Positions 25,879 through 33,894 of a stretch of DNA of 64,000 bases are shown here, piece after piece (the first letter of the stretch is position 1; every line of letters begins with the position of its first letter). This stretch comes from Rahnella rivi (GTDB taxonomy: Bacteria; Pseudomonadota; Gammaproteobacteria; Enterobacterales; Enterobacteriaceae). A model generated the notes under the pieces. The model had not been told where the DNA came from. It saw nothing but the letters and a program-made list of their open reading frames with translations, and made no database searches. The stretch is from the NCBI RefSeq assembly GCF_019049655.1, contig NZ_JAFMOX010000063.1, positions 237,129 through 301,128 on the forward strand, given 5' to 3'. Made by a program: the position numbers and the translations under genes.

Positions 25879-27174
25879 TCAGCTCCCCCAGCGGCTTTTC
25901 AGATAACGAACCGCTTCCTGCGTCTGCGGCTGGTTGAGATAGTTCTCTCTGAAGAGAATGGTGCCCTGAATTTGGGGTACAGCGTCGTTTAAATCCAGCT
26001 GTTTTTTCAGTTCCGGCACGCCGCCGTTAACCATCCAGTCGGGTTCATTTTTTGAAGGTTCCCCGATTTTGTACAGCGCGATGCCAATATACAGGCGCGT
26101 GTGTGTCGGTTTGACCACCTCAGCCCACCAGCTAGCCAGTACGTCATAACGCGCGGCTTTGCGCGAGAAAGGCCAGTACAGCTGCGGGGCAATGTAATCA
26201 AGTAATCCCTGCTGAACCCAAAGGCGGGTATCGGCATAAGCTTCGTCATAGGCCGCTGCGCCTTGCGTGCGGGAACCGGCCGGATCGTGCGACTGATTGC
26301 GCCATACGCCTGCCGGGCTGACGCCAAACTCGACGTCCGGTTTGAGCTGTTTAATGGTGCGGGAAACCTGCTCGATCAACTGCTGGGTATTGTGCCGCCG
26401 CCAGTCCGCTTTAGAGGCAAACCCCTTTCCATATTTTTGGAATGTCAGGTTGTCGTTGAGGCTGGAGCCGGGGGATTCCGTGTAGAAATAATCATCAAAC
26501 TGCACACCGTCGACAGGATAACGGGACACCACTTCAGCGACAATGCTGGTGATCCAGTCACGTGCATCGGGGATACCGGGGTCGAGCACAAAGCGATCGC
26601 TGGCGGTGCGGATCCAGTCGCGGTGCAAGACAAAGACACTGGCCGGGTTCAGGGTCAGGGTATTATTGAGTTCCGCCACGGTGGAAGATTTGGTGTTAAC
26701 CGAAACCCGATACGGATTAAACCAGGCGTGGACTTTCATGCCACGCTTGTGCGCTTCATCAAGCATGAACTGCAACGGATCATAGCCAGGATCCTGACCA
26801 ATTTTACCGGTCATCATGTCAGACCACGGCAAAATTCTGGACGCCCACAGCGCGGTACCATCAGGTTTTACCTGGAAAAATACGGTGTTGATACCCAGCG
26901 TTTTCAGTTTATCAAGCTTATCCGTCAGCGCTTTTTTCTGCAGGCTGATGCGCAGGGCAGGGCTGCTGACATTGACGGAGGCCACCGGTGGCCAGTCCAG
27001 ACGAGAAACCGTGGTCAGCCAGACGCCGCGTACCGGTTCCTTATCGTGGGTGGTTTTACCCGGCAGGGGCTTGGTACTGACCGGCGGAAGTGGCGTAACC
27101 AAAGACTTCGGCGGTTTGGAAGAACAACTGGCCAGCAAAAGCATGGCAGCCACCAGTGCAATGCCATGCTTCAC
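25879..27174 (-). CDS. digH: Lipoprotein glycosyl hydrolase DigH (YngK family)
   Basis: Strong full-length resemblance to E. coli YngK/DigH, an outer-membrane lipoprotein that cleaves denuded peptidoglycan glycan strands at the division site. Conserved blocks are RGVWLTTVSRLDWPP, GINTVFFQVKPDGTALW, MKVHAWFNPYRVS, RDWIRTASDRFVLDPGIP, DGVQFDDYFYTESPGS and GVSPAGVWRNQSHDP. The lipobox is LLASC. The start chosen is the GTG at 27174, giving a 17-residue signal ahead of the lipid-bearing Cys (432 residues in total). A longer frame opens at a GTG at 27300 but would place 42 extra, mostly polar residues before the signal. Neither start has a good ribosome binding site, so the 5' end is uncertain. Confidence 0.9.
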   Translation of the reverse strand: MKHGIALVAAMLLLASCSSKPPKSLVTPLPPVSTKPLPGKTTHDKEPVRGVWLTTVSRLDWPPVASVNVSSPALRISLQKKALTDKLDKLKTLGINTVFFQVKPDGTALWASRILPWSDMMTGKIGQDPGYDPLQFMLDEAHKRGMKVHAWFNPYRVSVNTKSSTVAELNNTLTLNPASVFVLHRDWIRTASDRFVLDPGIPDARDWITSIVAEVVSRYPVDGVQFDDYFYTESPGSSLNDNLTFQKYGKGFASKADWRRHNTQQLIEQVSRTIKQLKPDVEFGVSPAGVWRNQSHDPAGSRTQGAAAYDEAYADTRLWVQQGLLDYIAPQLYWPFSRKAARYDVLASWWAEVVKPTHTRLYIGIALYKIGEPSKNEPDWMVNGGVPELKKQLDLNDAVPQIQGTILFRENYLNQPQTQEAVRYLKSRWGS

Positions 27175-27320
27175 TTTTTTGAGGGGTAGAGCGCTGAGAG
27201 AGCAGACGATGGTAGACTCCGATTCTGTAAGGTAGTCGCTCGAAAGGAGACATTGTCTGTTTATGCCGCGTAAAGTCAATATCTTAGACACAGGGGTCAC
27301 GCCCCCGCCGTGCCACTCAG

Positions 27321-27536
27321 TTATCCGAATTTCTTTTTAAACCTTTCCTTGCTGATTTTTCTCTCCATTTTGCCATTACAGCCTGGGCACAAATGCTGCT
27401 TTTTTCCTTCTAATTCCCATGTGTAATATTTGCGTTTAAACGCGATATTACACACATCGCACCGTCTGGGTTTTAACGCCGCGATAATGAATGAAATCAG
27501 AATCACCGCTCCAACTATCCATACAGACGTTTCCAT
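27321..27536 (-). CDS. Small membrane protein with C-terminal zinc-ribbon
   Basis: Protein of 71 residues: one N-terminal membrane helix (VWIVGAVILISFIIAA), then a treble-clef-like CDVC with CPGC (residues ~26-53) and a very basic tail (KMERKISKERFKKKFG). ATG at 27536 with TAAGGAAC upstream. It lies between digH and the divergent small membrane gene. Function unknown; the cysteine pairs suggest metal binding on the cytoplasmic side. Confidence 0.65.
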   Translation of the reverse strand: METSVWIVGAVILISFIIAALKPRRCDVCNIAFKRKYYTWELEGKKQHLCPGCNGKMERKISKERFKKKFG

Positions 27537-27779
27537 AATAATGTCGGTTCCTTAATCCATGATGAAAAACAAGAGATGAAACTGCGCCATAAACCTTACA
27601 AGAAAAGGGGGTATCTGTAATTACTCATCTTACTCACCTCTTTTGACTTCATACCTCGCCTTTTACCTGGTCACCACTGCGCACCCTGAGAAAGAATCGC
27701 CTATGTTTAACGTTCCGTTCTCAGTTTTACGCTGTCCCGCAGGAATAACGCTTAAGCGGAAACACAGGATGAAAAGGGT

Positions 27780-28115
27780 ATGCTCAGAAAAAAAACCAAT
27801 GCCAGGCTGGACGAAGATATTTCGGTGCACATATTTACCGCGTCAGCGGGAATGGTTGGCGTATGTATTACGGTCATCGGGATTTTTCAGGTTATTACCA
27901 CTCTCAGACGAGAAGGGACGCTGGGCGATGATTTGCTGGCAATTAACGCCATTTTGTATCTGGCTACCACAATCATGTCTTACTGGGCGCTGAGAACCCG
28001 TGGGCAGCGTCGTAATGTGGTGCTGGAAAAAGTCATCGACATTCTTTTTCTGGTTGCGCTGACCTTCACTACGGTCGTCGCGGGTGTAATTACCTGGGCG
28101 ATGACCTTTACATGA
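27780..28115 (+). CDS. Small three-helix inner-membrane protein of unknown function
   Basis: Protein of 111 residues with a basic N-terminus (MLRKKTNARLDEDISVH) and three hydrophobic helices (around GMVGVCITVIGIFQVI, INAILYLATTIMSYWAL and ILFLVALTFTTVVAGVITWA). The ATG is preceded by an AAAAGGG-type ribosome binding site. No domain name can be given. It converges on sad, with a strong hairpin between them. Confidence 0.72.
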   Translation: MLRKKTNARLDEDISVHIFTASAGMVGVCITVIGIFQVITTLRREGTLGDDLLAINAILYLATTIMSYWALRTRGQRRNVVLEKVIDILFLVALTFTTVVAGVITWAMTFT

Positions 28116-28299
28116 AGCTCTCTCCTCTGATCCTGTATTCGTATTAACACTACGGCTGGCATCAGAGGTAAAACGTCTTTTAGATAAATCATCAGAAAAG
28201 CGTGGTTTAATCTCTGACACGCCGATCAGGGATTTATCTGTTTCATTCAAACCGGTGATTGGCTGCTGATGCCAGCAAAACGGCAGAGAGCGAAAGGAT

Positions 28300-28331
28300 A
28301 TAATCACAGGATGCTTCCATCCTGTGATTAT
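28300..28331. terminator. Perfect 14-bp stem hairpin between convergent genes
   Basis: ATAATCACAGGATG and CATCCTGTGATTAT with a 4-base loop CTTC, lying in the gap between the small membrane gene and sad. There is no downstream T-run on either strand, so it may act as a bidirectional processing or mRNA-protecting structure rather than a classic terminator. Confidence 0.6.
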
Positions 28332-28354
28332 TGGTCAGGGCAGGGGGATGACGA

Positions 28355-29746
28355 TTACTTACGGTCGGTCCAGACGGTTTGCACGTTACAGAATTCACGT
28401 AAACCAAAGTGTGAAAGCTCGCGGCCATAACCACTTTTCTTCACGCCGCCGAACGCGACGCGCGGATCCGATGCGCTGTAACCGTTGATAAAGACTCCGC
28501 CGGTTTCCAGCTCGCCGGTCATCTCATTTGCCAGATCCAGATTGGCCGTGAAGATCGTCGCACTCAAACCAAATTCGCTGTCGTTTGCCAGCTCAACGGC
28601 ATGCCGCGCATCACGCGCCACGGTAATGGCGGCGACCGGACCAAACAGTTCCTGACGGAACGCCGTCATCTCCGGTGTCACGTCGCCGAGAACCGTAGGC
28701 GTATAGAAGTTACCTTTACCGGCCATCTTCTCTCCGCCGAGCAGCAAGGTTGCGCCCTGTGCCAGACTGTCCTGTACCTGTTGATCCAGCTCATCGCGCA
28801 GATCGTAACGGGCCATCGGGCCGATGTAGGTGGCCTCGTCCAGCGGATCACCTGTCACCAGCGCCTGCGTTGCGGCGACAAATTTCTTCGTAAAGGCATC
28901 GAGCACACCCGCTTCGACAATCATGCGTTTTGCGGCGGCACACACCTGCCCGGTATTTTGATAACGGCCTGCGACCGCTGCCGCCACGGCCGCATCCAGA
29001 TCTGCGTCGTTAAGCACGATAAACGGATCGGAACCGCCGAGTTCGAGCACACATTTCTTCACCGCTTTACCCGCCAGTTCGGCAATGGCAGCCCCGGCGC
29101 GCACGCTGCCGGTCACGGTGACGGCGGTAACGCGACGATCGGCTATCAGCCCCGCCACGGCGGGCGTATCGACATTAATGACACCAAACGCACCGGCAGG
29201 GAAACCGGCTTTCAGCACCGCCTGCTTCAACCTATAGGTAGTGCCCATGACGTTCGGTGCCGGTTTTAGCAGAAACGTATTTCCGGCGAGCAGCGCCGGC
29301 ACGGCGCCGCGAAGTATCTGCCACACCGGAAAATTCCACGGCATGATCGCCAGAATCATCCCCGAGGGGCGGTAATGGATGTGCGCTTCACCGTTATCAA
29401 CCTGCGTGGGTTCCGGTGCCAGCATGGCCGGGCCATGTTTGGCATACCATTCACACAGGCTGGCTGACTTCTCGACTTCCGCGCGCGCCTGTTTTACCGG
29501 TTTACCCATTTCAAGGGCGATCATGCGGGCGATGTCTTCACTGGCAGCCCGCAATTCAGCGGCCAGTTGCAGCAGATGCGTGGCGCGATCGTTGATGTCC
29601 ACATTACGCCAGTGTTTAAAGGCGTCGCTGCCCTGAGAAACGGCGGCTTCCAGCGCCTGGGGTGAATCATAGGCGTAGTCAGCAAGGCGTTCGCCGTTGA
29701 ACGGATTCAGTGAAATAGCGTGAGTCTGGGGAGTGGCCTGGGTCAT
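28355..29746 (-). CDS. sad: Succinate-semialdehyde dehydrogenase Sad (YneI)
   Basis: Aldehyde dehydrogenase of 463 residues, very close to E. coli Sad/YneI: TVTGSVRAGAAI, the general-base motif LELGGSDPF, catalytic Cys in NTGQVCAAAKR, and the C-terminal SDPRVAFGGVKKSGYGRELSHFG segment. It oxidises succinate semialdehyde to succinate with NAD(P)+, the final step of GABA and related polyamine degradation. Start at ATG 29746, preceded by TGAGGAAAAATCA; the frame runs 18 codons further upstream but without support. It is divergent from ptrR, the same arrangement as in E. coli. Confidence 0.94.
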   Translation of the reverse strand: MTQATPQTHAISLNPFNGERLADYAYDSPQALEAAVSQGSDAFKHWRNVDINDRATHLLQLAAELRAASEDIARMIALEMGKPVKQARAEVEKSASLCEWYAKHGPAMLAPEPTQVDNGEAHIHYRPSGMILAIMPWNFPVWQILRGAVPALLAGNTFLLKPAPNVMGTTYRLKQAVLKAGFPAGAFGVINVDTPAVAGLIADRRVTAVTVTGSVRAGAAIAELAGKAVKKCVLELGGSDPFIVLNDADLDAAVAAAVAGRYQNTGQVCAAAKRMIVEAGVLDAFTKKFVAATQALVTGDPLDEATYIGPMARYDLRDELDQQVQDSLAQGATLLLGGEKMAGKGNFYTPTVLGDVTPEMTAFRQELFGPVAAITVARDARHAVELANDSEFGLSATIFTANLDLANEMTGELETGGVFINGYSASDPRVAFGGVKKSGYGRELSHFGLREFCNVQTVWTDRK

Positions 29747-29795
29747 TGATTTTTCCTCATCAGGAGTGATGGAGAGAGAATAACGGCTTGCGAGT

Positions 29796-29833
29796 TTCAT
29801 TAAAAATGAATAAAAATGAACTTTCCTTTCATT
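29796..29833. promoter_or_regulatory. Candidate PtrR operator in the sad/ptrR divergent promoter
   Basis: Overlapping short dyads TTCAT-TAAAA-ATGAA (29796-29810) and AATGAA-N7-TTCATT (29815-29833), within the 101-base gap between the two divergent starts. AT-rich dyads in such a gap are typical LysR-family binding sites. Confidence 0.5.
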
Positions 29834-29847
29834 TTTTGAGAATGGTT

Positions 29848-30726
29848 ATGAATCTGTCACAACTGGAGATGTTCCGCGCCGTTGCCCAAACCGGCAGTAT
29901 CAGCGCCGCCGCGCTGCTGGTGCACCGCGTACCCTCCAATCTCACCACCCGTATCAGGCAACTGGAAGCCGAACTGGGCGTGGAATTGTTTATCCGCGAG
30001 AACCAGCGGCTTCGCCTGTCACCGGCTGGCCGAAATTTTCTCAGCTACAACAACCGTATTCTGGATTTGGTGGAAGAGGCGCGGATGTCCGTATCCGGCA
30101 GTGAACCGCAGGGCGTATTCGCGCTCGGGGCGCTGGAAAGTACCGCAGCGGTGCGCATTCCGCCGCTGCTCACGCGGTATCACCAGAAATTCGGCAAGGT
30201 CGAGCTGGCGCTCAGCACCGGTCCTTCCGGGGAGTTGCTGGAGAAAGTGCTTGAAGGGGAGCTGGAAGCCACCTTTGTTGATGGCCCTGTGCTGCATCCG
30301 GTGCTCGACGGTGTGCCGGTCTATCAGGAAGAGATGGTGATCGTCGCGCCACACGACCACCCGCCAGTGACCCGCGGTCAGGAAGTGAACGGCGAGATTG
30401 TGTATGCCTTTCGTTCCAACTGTTCCTACCGGCGGCATTTCGAAAGCTGGTTCAGGGAAGATGACGCTGCGCCGGGCAAAATCTACGAAATGGAGTCTTA
30501 CCACGGGATGCTGGCGTGCGTTATTGCCGGTGGCGGGCTGGCGCTGATGCCGCGCAGTATGCTGGAAAGTATGCCCGGCAGCAGCACGGTCAGTTGCTGG
30601 CCGCTGGCGGAGAATTACCGGTTTCTGACGACCTGGCTGATATGGCGGCGGGCAAGTCTGACGCGAAATCTCTCGGAATTCGTGACCATGGCGTCGGAGA
30701 TCAGCCCTCTGCTACCTGCAAAATAA
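29848..30726 (+). CDS. ptrR: LysR-family regulator PtrR (YneJ)
   Basis: Protein of 292 residues. The N-terminal helix-turn-helix begins NLSQLEMFRAVAQTGSISAA and continues to HRVPSNLTTRIRQLEAELG, nearly the same as E. coli YneJ. The effector domain contains SLESTAAVRIP-like GALESTAAVRIPPLL, FRSNCSYRRHFESWF and MESYHGMLACVIAGGGLALMPRSMLESMPG. PtrR controls sad and hence putrescine/GABA-related degradation. The ATG at 29848 fits the family N-terminus; the frame opens 20 codons earlier but those residues are not conserved. Divergent from sad. Confidence 0.93.
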   Translation: MNLSQLEMFRAVAQTGSISAAALLVHRVPSNLTTRIRQLEAELGVELFIRENQRLRLSPAGRNFLSYNNRILDLVEEARMSVSGSEPQGVFALGALESTAAVRIPPLLTRYHQKFGKVELALSTGPSGELLEKVLEGELEATFVDGPVLHPVLDGVPVYQEEMVIVAPHDHPPVTRGQEVNGEIVYAFRSNCSYRRHFESWFREDDAAPGKIYEMESYHGMLACVIAGGGLALMPRSMLESMPGSSTVSCWPLAENYRFLTTWLIWRRASLTRNLSEFVTMASEISPLLPAK

Positions 30727-31174
30727 TTTGCCAGTCCAGCGCGAGTTTGAACATCAGGCAGCCCGCAAAGACGTAAAACAGGGTTTTGTACATGGTGAAA
30801 GGAACGACTCTTATGTGATTTGCGTCACATTCTAAGTCGGGAGATGTGAACTCTTCCAGCGGATTTTTCGCAAATTCTGTGTTTAACATCTGGAAAAGGG
30901 GACTTTTTCCGGAAGGGGGTTAAAAAGATTAACTCTCTGCGGAGAATGGCGATATAAGCAACATTATATCGGGCGCATCATTCACTCTGCGACACTATTA
31001 AAACTAAGAGTAAAAATTTCACTTAATGGAAAAGTCAGTTAATACAAAGAAACAAACAGACAGAATATTGCGTAACAAGCTGTAATATTACGCTGGCGCA
31101 ATTGATATAGTTATTTGTTTGTGTAGAATCAGACGCACTTTCAAAAAATAAACTCTCATACTGGCAGGAACATC
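30727..31174. other. Gap of about 450 bases between ptrR and the H-NS paralogue
   Basis: Contains a perfect CRP site (listed separately), short hairpins near 30892-30910 (GGAAAA with TTTTCC) and 30919-30933 (GTTAA with TTAAC), and an AT-rich stretch from 30990 that probably includes the promoter of the downstream H-NS-like gene. A 30-codon minus-strand frame beginning at 30793 encodes a plausible membrane helix but lacks a ribosome binding site. Confidence 0.5.
30814..30829. promoter_or_regulatory. Perfect-consensus CRP binding site
   Basis: TGTGATTTGCGTCACA matches both CRP half-sites with the standard 6-base spacer. It is about 350 bases upstream of the H-NS paralogue and 88 bases past the end of ptrR. 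No supported gene starts at a typical distance on either strand, so the target may be a long-leader transcript of the H-NS-like gene or an unannotated small RNA. Confidence 0.8.
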
Positions 31175-31588
31175 ATGGACAACGCATTAAACGTTTTGAA
31201 TAATATCCGTACACTTCGCGCACAGGCACGTGAAATGCCTTTAGAAACACTGGAAGAAATCCTCGAGAAGTTGACGGCCATTGTTGAAGAATCTCGCGAA
31301 AATGTAAAAGCAGTGAGCGCTCAACAGCAAGAACGTAACGAGAAATTATCTAAATATCGCAAAATGCTGGAAGAAGACGGCATTGATATCGATGATCTGG
31401 TCACGCATCAGGGCACGAAAGAAACCACCAAAACCAAGTCTAAACGCCAGCCACGCCCGGCCATTTATCAATACAAAGATACCAACGGCGAGCAAAAAAC
31501 CTGGACCGGTCAGGGCCGTACGCCATCAGCAATTAAAATTGCGCTGGATGGCGGTGCGACGCTGGAAAGCTTCCTGATCGCGCGTTAA
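31175..31588 (+). CDS. H-NS/StpA family nucleoid protein
   Basis: Protein of 137 residues, the length of H-NS. The N-terminal oligomerisation region (NNIRTLRAQAREMPLETLEE) is followed by a coiled coil to about residue 75. A KSKRQPRPAIYQY linker then leads to the DNA-binding domain with the minor-groove motif TWTGQGRTPSAI. The QPRPA segment resembles StpA more than H-NS, and the neighbours are not those of hns in E. coli, so this may be a second paralogue. It would silence AT-rich, often horizontally acquired genes such as the T6SS and AbiE regions. It has an AT-rich upstream region and a GGCAGGA ribosome binding site. Confidence 0.92.
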   Translation: MDNALNVLNNIRTLRAQAREMPLETLEEILEKLTAIVEESRENVKAVSAQQQERNEKLSKYRKMLEEDGIDIDDLVTHQGTKETTKTKSKRQPRPAIYQYKDTNGEQKTWTGQGRTPSAIKIALDGGATLESFLIAR

Positions 31589-31984
31589 TGATACGACCGT
31601 ATTACTGATGTTTCTGGGATTTCCTGTTTTGTTTACGCGAAACAGGAAGTCACGGATAACAATATTGCTCTTTCCTTACCCGTTTTTATTTTCAAAAATC
31701 CCAGTCTATTGAGTCACCTGATAATACTTTTCCTCTGCGCGTTACGATCTTTTAAGCTCCTTTCCCGTCTCTGAACACATCTTCACCAGTAAAGTAAATG
31801 TAAGTTTTTCACTGCCGCTTCTGTGTTGGCCGGATATTGTTATATGTGAATGATGACGAACTGGCTGAAATTTTGCATCCCTGTAGCCAGTGGGGTTTAT
31901 TCAGCAGAATGTGCTTTATATTATCAGGGGATAAGATAAGGATCGAAAAAATAGCCCGCTACGGGAACGGGCATCAGGAAAGAA
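31589..31984. other. Gap of about 400 bases after the H-NS paralogue
   Basis: A hairpin at 31621-31649 (TTCCTGTTT with AAACAGGAA) lies 32 bases after the stop codon but without a T-run. The rest is AT-rich and non-coding in appearance, apart from the terminator of the facing gene at its right end. Confidence 0.5.
31945..31973 (-). terminator. Rho-independent terminator of the ketopantoate-reductase-like gene
   Basis: On the minus strand, GCCCG and CGGGC arms with an internal ATTCCC-like loop are followed by TATTTTTTC. It starts 12 bases past the stop codon. Confidence 0.8.
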
Positions 31985-32908
31985 TTAAGCGTTCTGGCGG
32001 TTCTTCTGGTACACACAAAGATGGGTATATGCCGCCTGTAAAAGCGGAACATTTATTCCCACACGAATTGCGCGCTCTACCAGATCGCCGACAATCTGGT
32101 CTGCTTCTACCGGGTTACCCTGCGTCATATCGCGGTACATGGAGGAGGTTTGCTCAGAGTGTTTGTCGGTGACGGCTTCTTTGACTTTCGCCACTGCCGC
32201 CGCGCGTTCTGCATAACCGAACGCTTTCATGGTGGTCAGCGCTTCATTAACGATGCCTGTCGCAAACTCCGTGCCGCCCGGTGCAGACGCTACCTGGCCG
32301 ATATTGCCGTGCATGGTGCAGGTGATCGCGCCAAAACTGCAAAGCAAAAGCCATTTCTCCCACAGATCGGTCATGATCGTTTCAGAAAGGAATGCCTCGA
32401 AACCCGCCTCTTTGAACGCCTGATCGACACGCTGAATGCGCGCGGTTTTTTCACCGGAGAGTTCACCGTAATAAATCTGGTGCATCGGGGTCATCTGGTG
32501 GATATGGCCGTCGGCATCCAGGGTCGCATTGATTTTGCATAAACCGCCGAGGAGGGCGTGTTCGCCAAAACGCTGGCTCAGCGTCTCTATATGCTTCATG
32601 CCGTTCAGCACCGGCAGGATCATCGTATCTTCACCTACCACCGGCGCGATGTCCTTAATCGCCGCTTCCAGCCCGAAGCTTTTCACTGTCAGCAGGATCA
32701 GGTCATAAGGTCCGGTGAGTTGCGATGCCTGTAATACTGACGGCTGGAAATGGAAATCACCGTGCGGGCTGTGCACGGTCAGCCCGTCGCGCTGAACCGC
32801 AAGCGCGCGCTTTTCACGTAAAAGAAATGTCACATCCTGCCCGGCCTGCGCCAACCGCGCGCCGAAATATCCGCCGGTCGCGCCCGCGCCCACAACGAGA
32901 ATCCGCAT
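31985..32908 (-). CDS. Ketopantoate reductase family protein (ApbA/PanE-like)
   Basis: Protein of 307 residues with an N-terminal Rossmann NADPH motif VVGAGATGGYFGARLAQAG (residues ~5-23), the ILLTVKSFGLEAAI segment, the LNGMKHIE motif with the conserved Asn-Gly, and a C-terminal helical domain with the conserved EKWLLLCS lysine and TSSMYRDMTQGNPVEADQIVG. It would reduce 2-dehydropantoate to pantoate or a similar 2-oxo acid. Because enterobacteria usually carry a separate panE near yajQ/thiI, this is more likely a paralogue with another substrate. Monocistronic, with its own terminator. Confidence 0.85.
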   Translation of the reverse strand: MRILVVGAGATGGYFGARLAQAGQDVTFLLREKRALAVQRDGLTVHSPHGDFHFQPSVLQASQLTGPYDLILLTVKSFGLEAAIKDIAPVVGEDTMILPVLNGMKHIETLSQRFGEHALLGGLCKINATLDADGHIHQMTPMHQIYYGELSGEKTARIQRVDQAFKEAGFEAFLSETIMTDLWEKWLLLCSFGAITCTMHGNIGQVASAPGGTEFATGIVNEALTTMKAFGYAERAAAVAKVKEAVTDKHSEQTSSMYRDMTQGNPVEADQIVGDLVERAIRVGINVPLLQAAYTHLCVYQKNRQNA

Positions 32909-33084
32909 ATATATTCCTCATAGTTCAAGACATTCAGAAACAAACCCGAGGGTGTAAACTACGGCAGACAGTGCCTTTGAATCAAGTGTCAGGGAATAAA
33001 GGGCTGGGAGACAGTAAAGAAGAATTTTTGATGATTTTGTCGCGTGATACTATTCAGCATCATTTTTTCTTCAAGGAGCACTGA

Positions 33085-33858
33085 ATGGCCGGTTATCAGC
33101 CACCGTACAGTATCACGCCGGCCATTTTGCACCGGGTCGTTGAGGTTGGCGAATTACTCGGGCGCTGGGCCGCGCATGCGGAACAGTCATCAGTCCTGCT
33201 GCGCAAAGAAAACCGCATCCGGACCATTCAGGCTTCCCTGGCGATTGAACATAACAGCCTGTCTACACAGCAGGTCACGGCCATCATGGACGGCAAGCGC
33301 GTGCTTGCTCCGCAAAAAGACATTCAGGAAGTGCGTAACGCCATTCTGACTTACGAACAGCTTTCCGTCTGGAAAAGCTATCGTCTTGAAGATGTCCTGA
33401 AAGCCCATCAGCTGATGATGACGGGTCTTGTGGATGCGCCGGGCTACCTGCGTCGCGGTGATGTCGGGGTCTATCGTGATAATCAGCTGATTCATATGGC
33501 TCCGCCCGCCGGTCAGCTCCCGCGCCTGATGGCGGAGTTGCTGAACTGGCTGAAGGAAACCGATATTCATCCGTTGATTGCCAGCTGTATTTTCCATTAC
33601 GAATTTGAATTCATCCACCCGTTTGCCGATGGCAACGGAAGAATGGGGCGTTTGTGGCAAACCTTGATCCTCAGCCAGTGGCGACCTGAGCTCGCCTGGC
33701 TGCCCGTGGAAACGCTGATTCACAATCAGCAACAGGATTATTATCGCGTGCTTGGCGAGTGCGACCGTGCCAGTGATTGCACGGCATTTGTCGCATTTAT
33801 GCTGGAGAAACTGGTGGACGCATTACGCGAAGGGATTGAAACACAACTCTCGAACTAG
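33085..33858 (+). CDS. Fic-domain protein (probable AMPylase-type)
   Basis: Protein of 257 residues. The Fic catalytic motif HPFADGNGRMGR is complete at residues 178-189, including the catalytic His178. An N-terminal inhibitory helix is present as SLAIEHNSLS (residues 51-60): the Glu55 that blocks ATP binding in class II Fic proteins is there, but the following G/N of the usual motif is His56. Proteins of this form often transfer AMP to a target in the cell and some act as toxins. No separate antitoxin gene adjoins, consistent with an internal inhibitory helix. Strong AAGGAG ribosome binding site; single gene. Confidence 0.88.
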   Translation: MAGYQPPYSITPAILHRVVEVGELLGRWAAHAEQSSVLLRKENRIRTIQASLAIEHNSLSTQQVTAIMDGKRVLAPQKDIQEVRNAILTYEQLSVWKSYRLEDVLKAHQLMMTGLVDAPGYLRRGDVGVYRDNQLIHMAPPAGQLPRLMAELLNWLKETDIHPLIASCIFHYEFEFIHPFADGNGRMGRLWQTLILSQWRPELAWLPVETLIHNQQQDYYRVLGECDRASDCTAFVAFMLEKLVDALREGIETQLSN

Positions 33859-33860
33859 AC

Positions 33861-33880
33861 TCCCCGCCCGCAGGCGGGGA
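33861..33880. terminator. Hairpin between convergent fic and ABC permease genes
   Basis: TCCCCGCC and GGCGGGGA arms with the 4-base loop CGCA, placed right after the Fic stop codon and 15 bases from the end of the facing permease gene. No long T-run, but a very stable stem. Confidence 0.65.
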
Positions 33881-33894
33881 TAACACACCTGGCG

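Noticed and set aside
27643..27993. 116-codon plus-strand frame overlapping the small membrane protein
   Set aside because: The overlapping frame at 27780 has membrane helices and a good ribosome binding site; this one is basic and shows no pattern.
30704..30793. 30-codon minus-strand frame encoding a possible membrane helix (MYKTLFYVFAGCLMF)
   Set aside because: No Shine-Dalgarno sequence and it overlaps the end of ptrR. Possible small protein, but not supported enough to annotate.
31837..32172. 111-codon plus-strand frame overlapping the ketopantoate-reductase-like gene
   Set aside because: Mostly opposite a well-conserved coding sequence and crosses its terminator.
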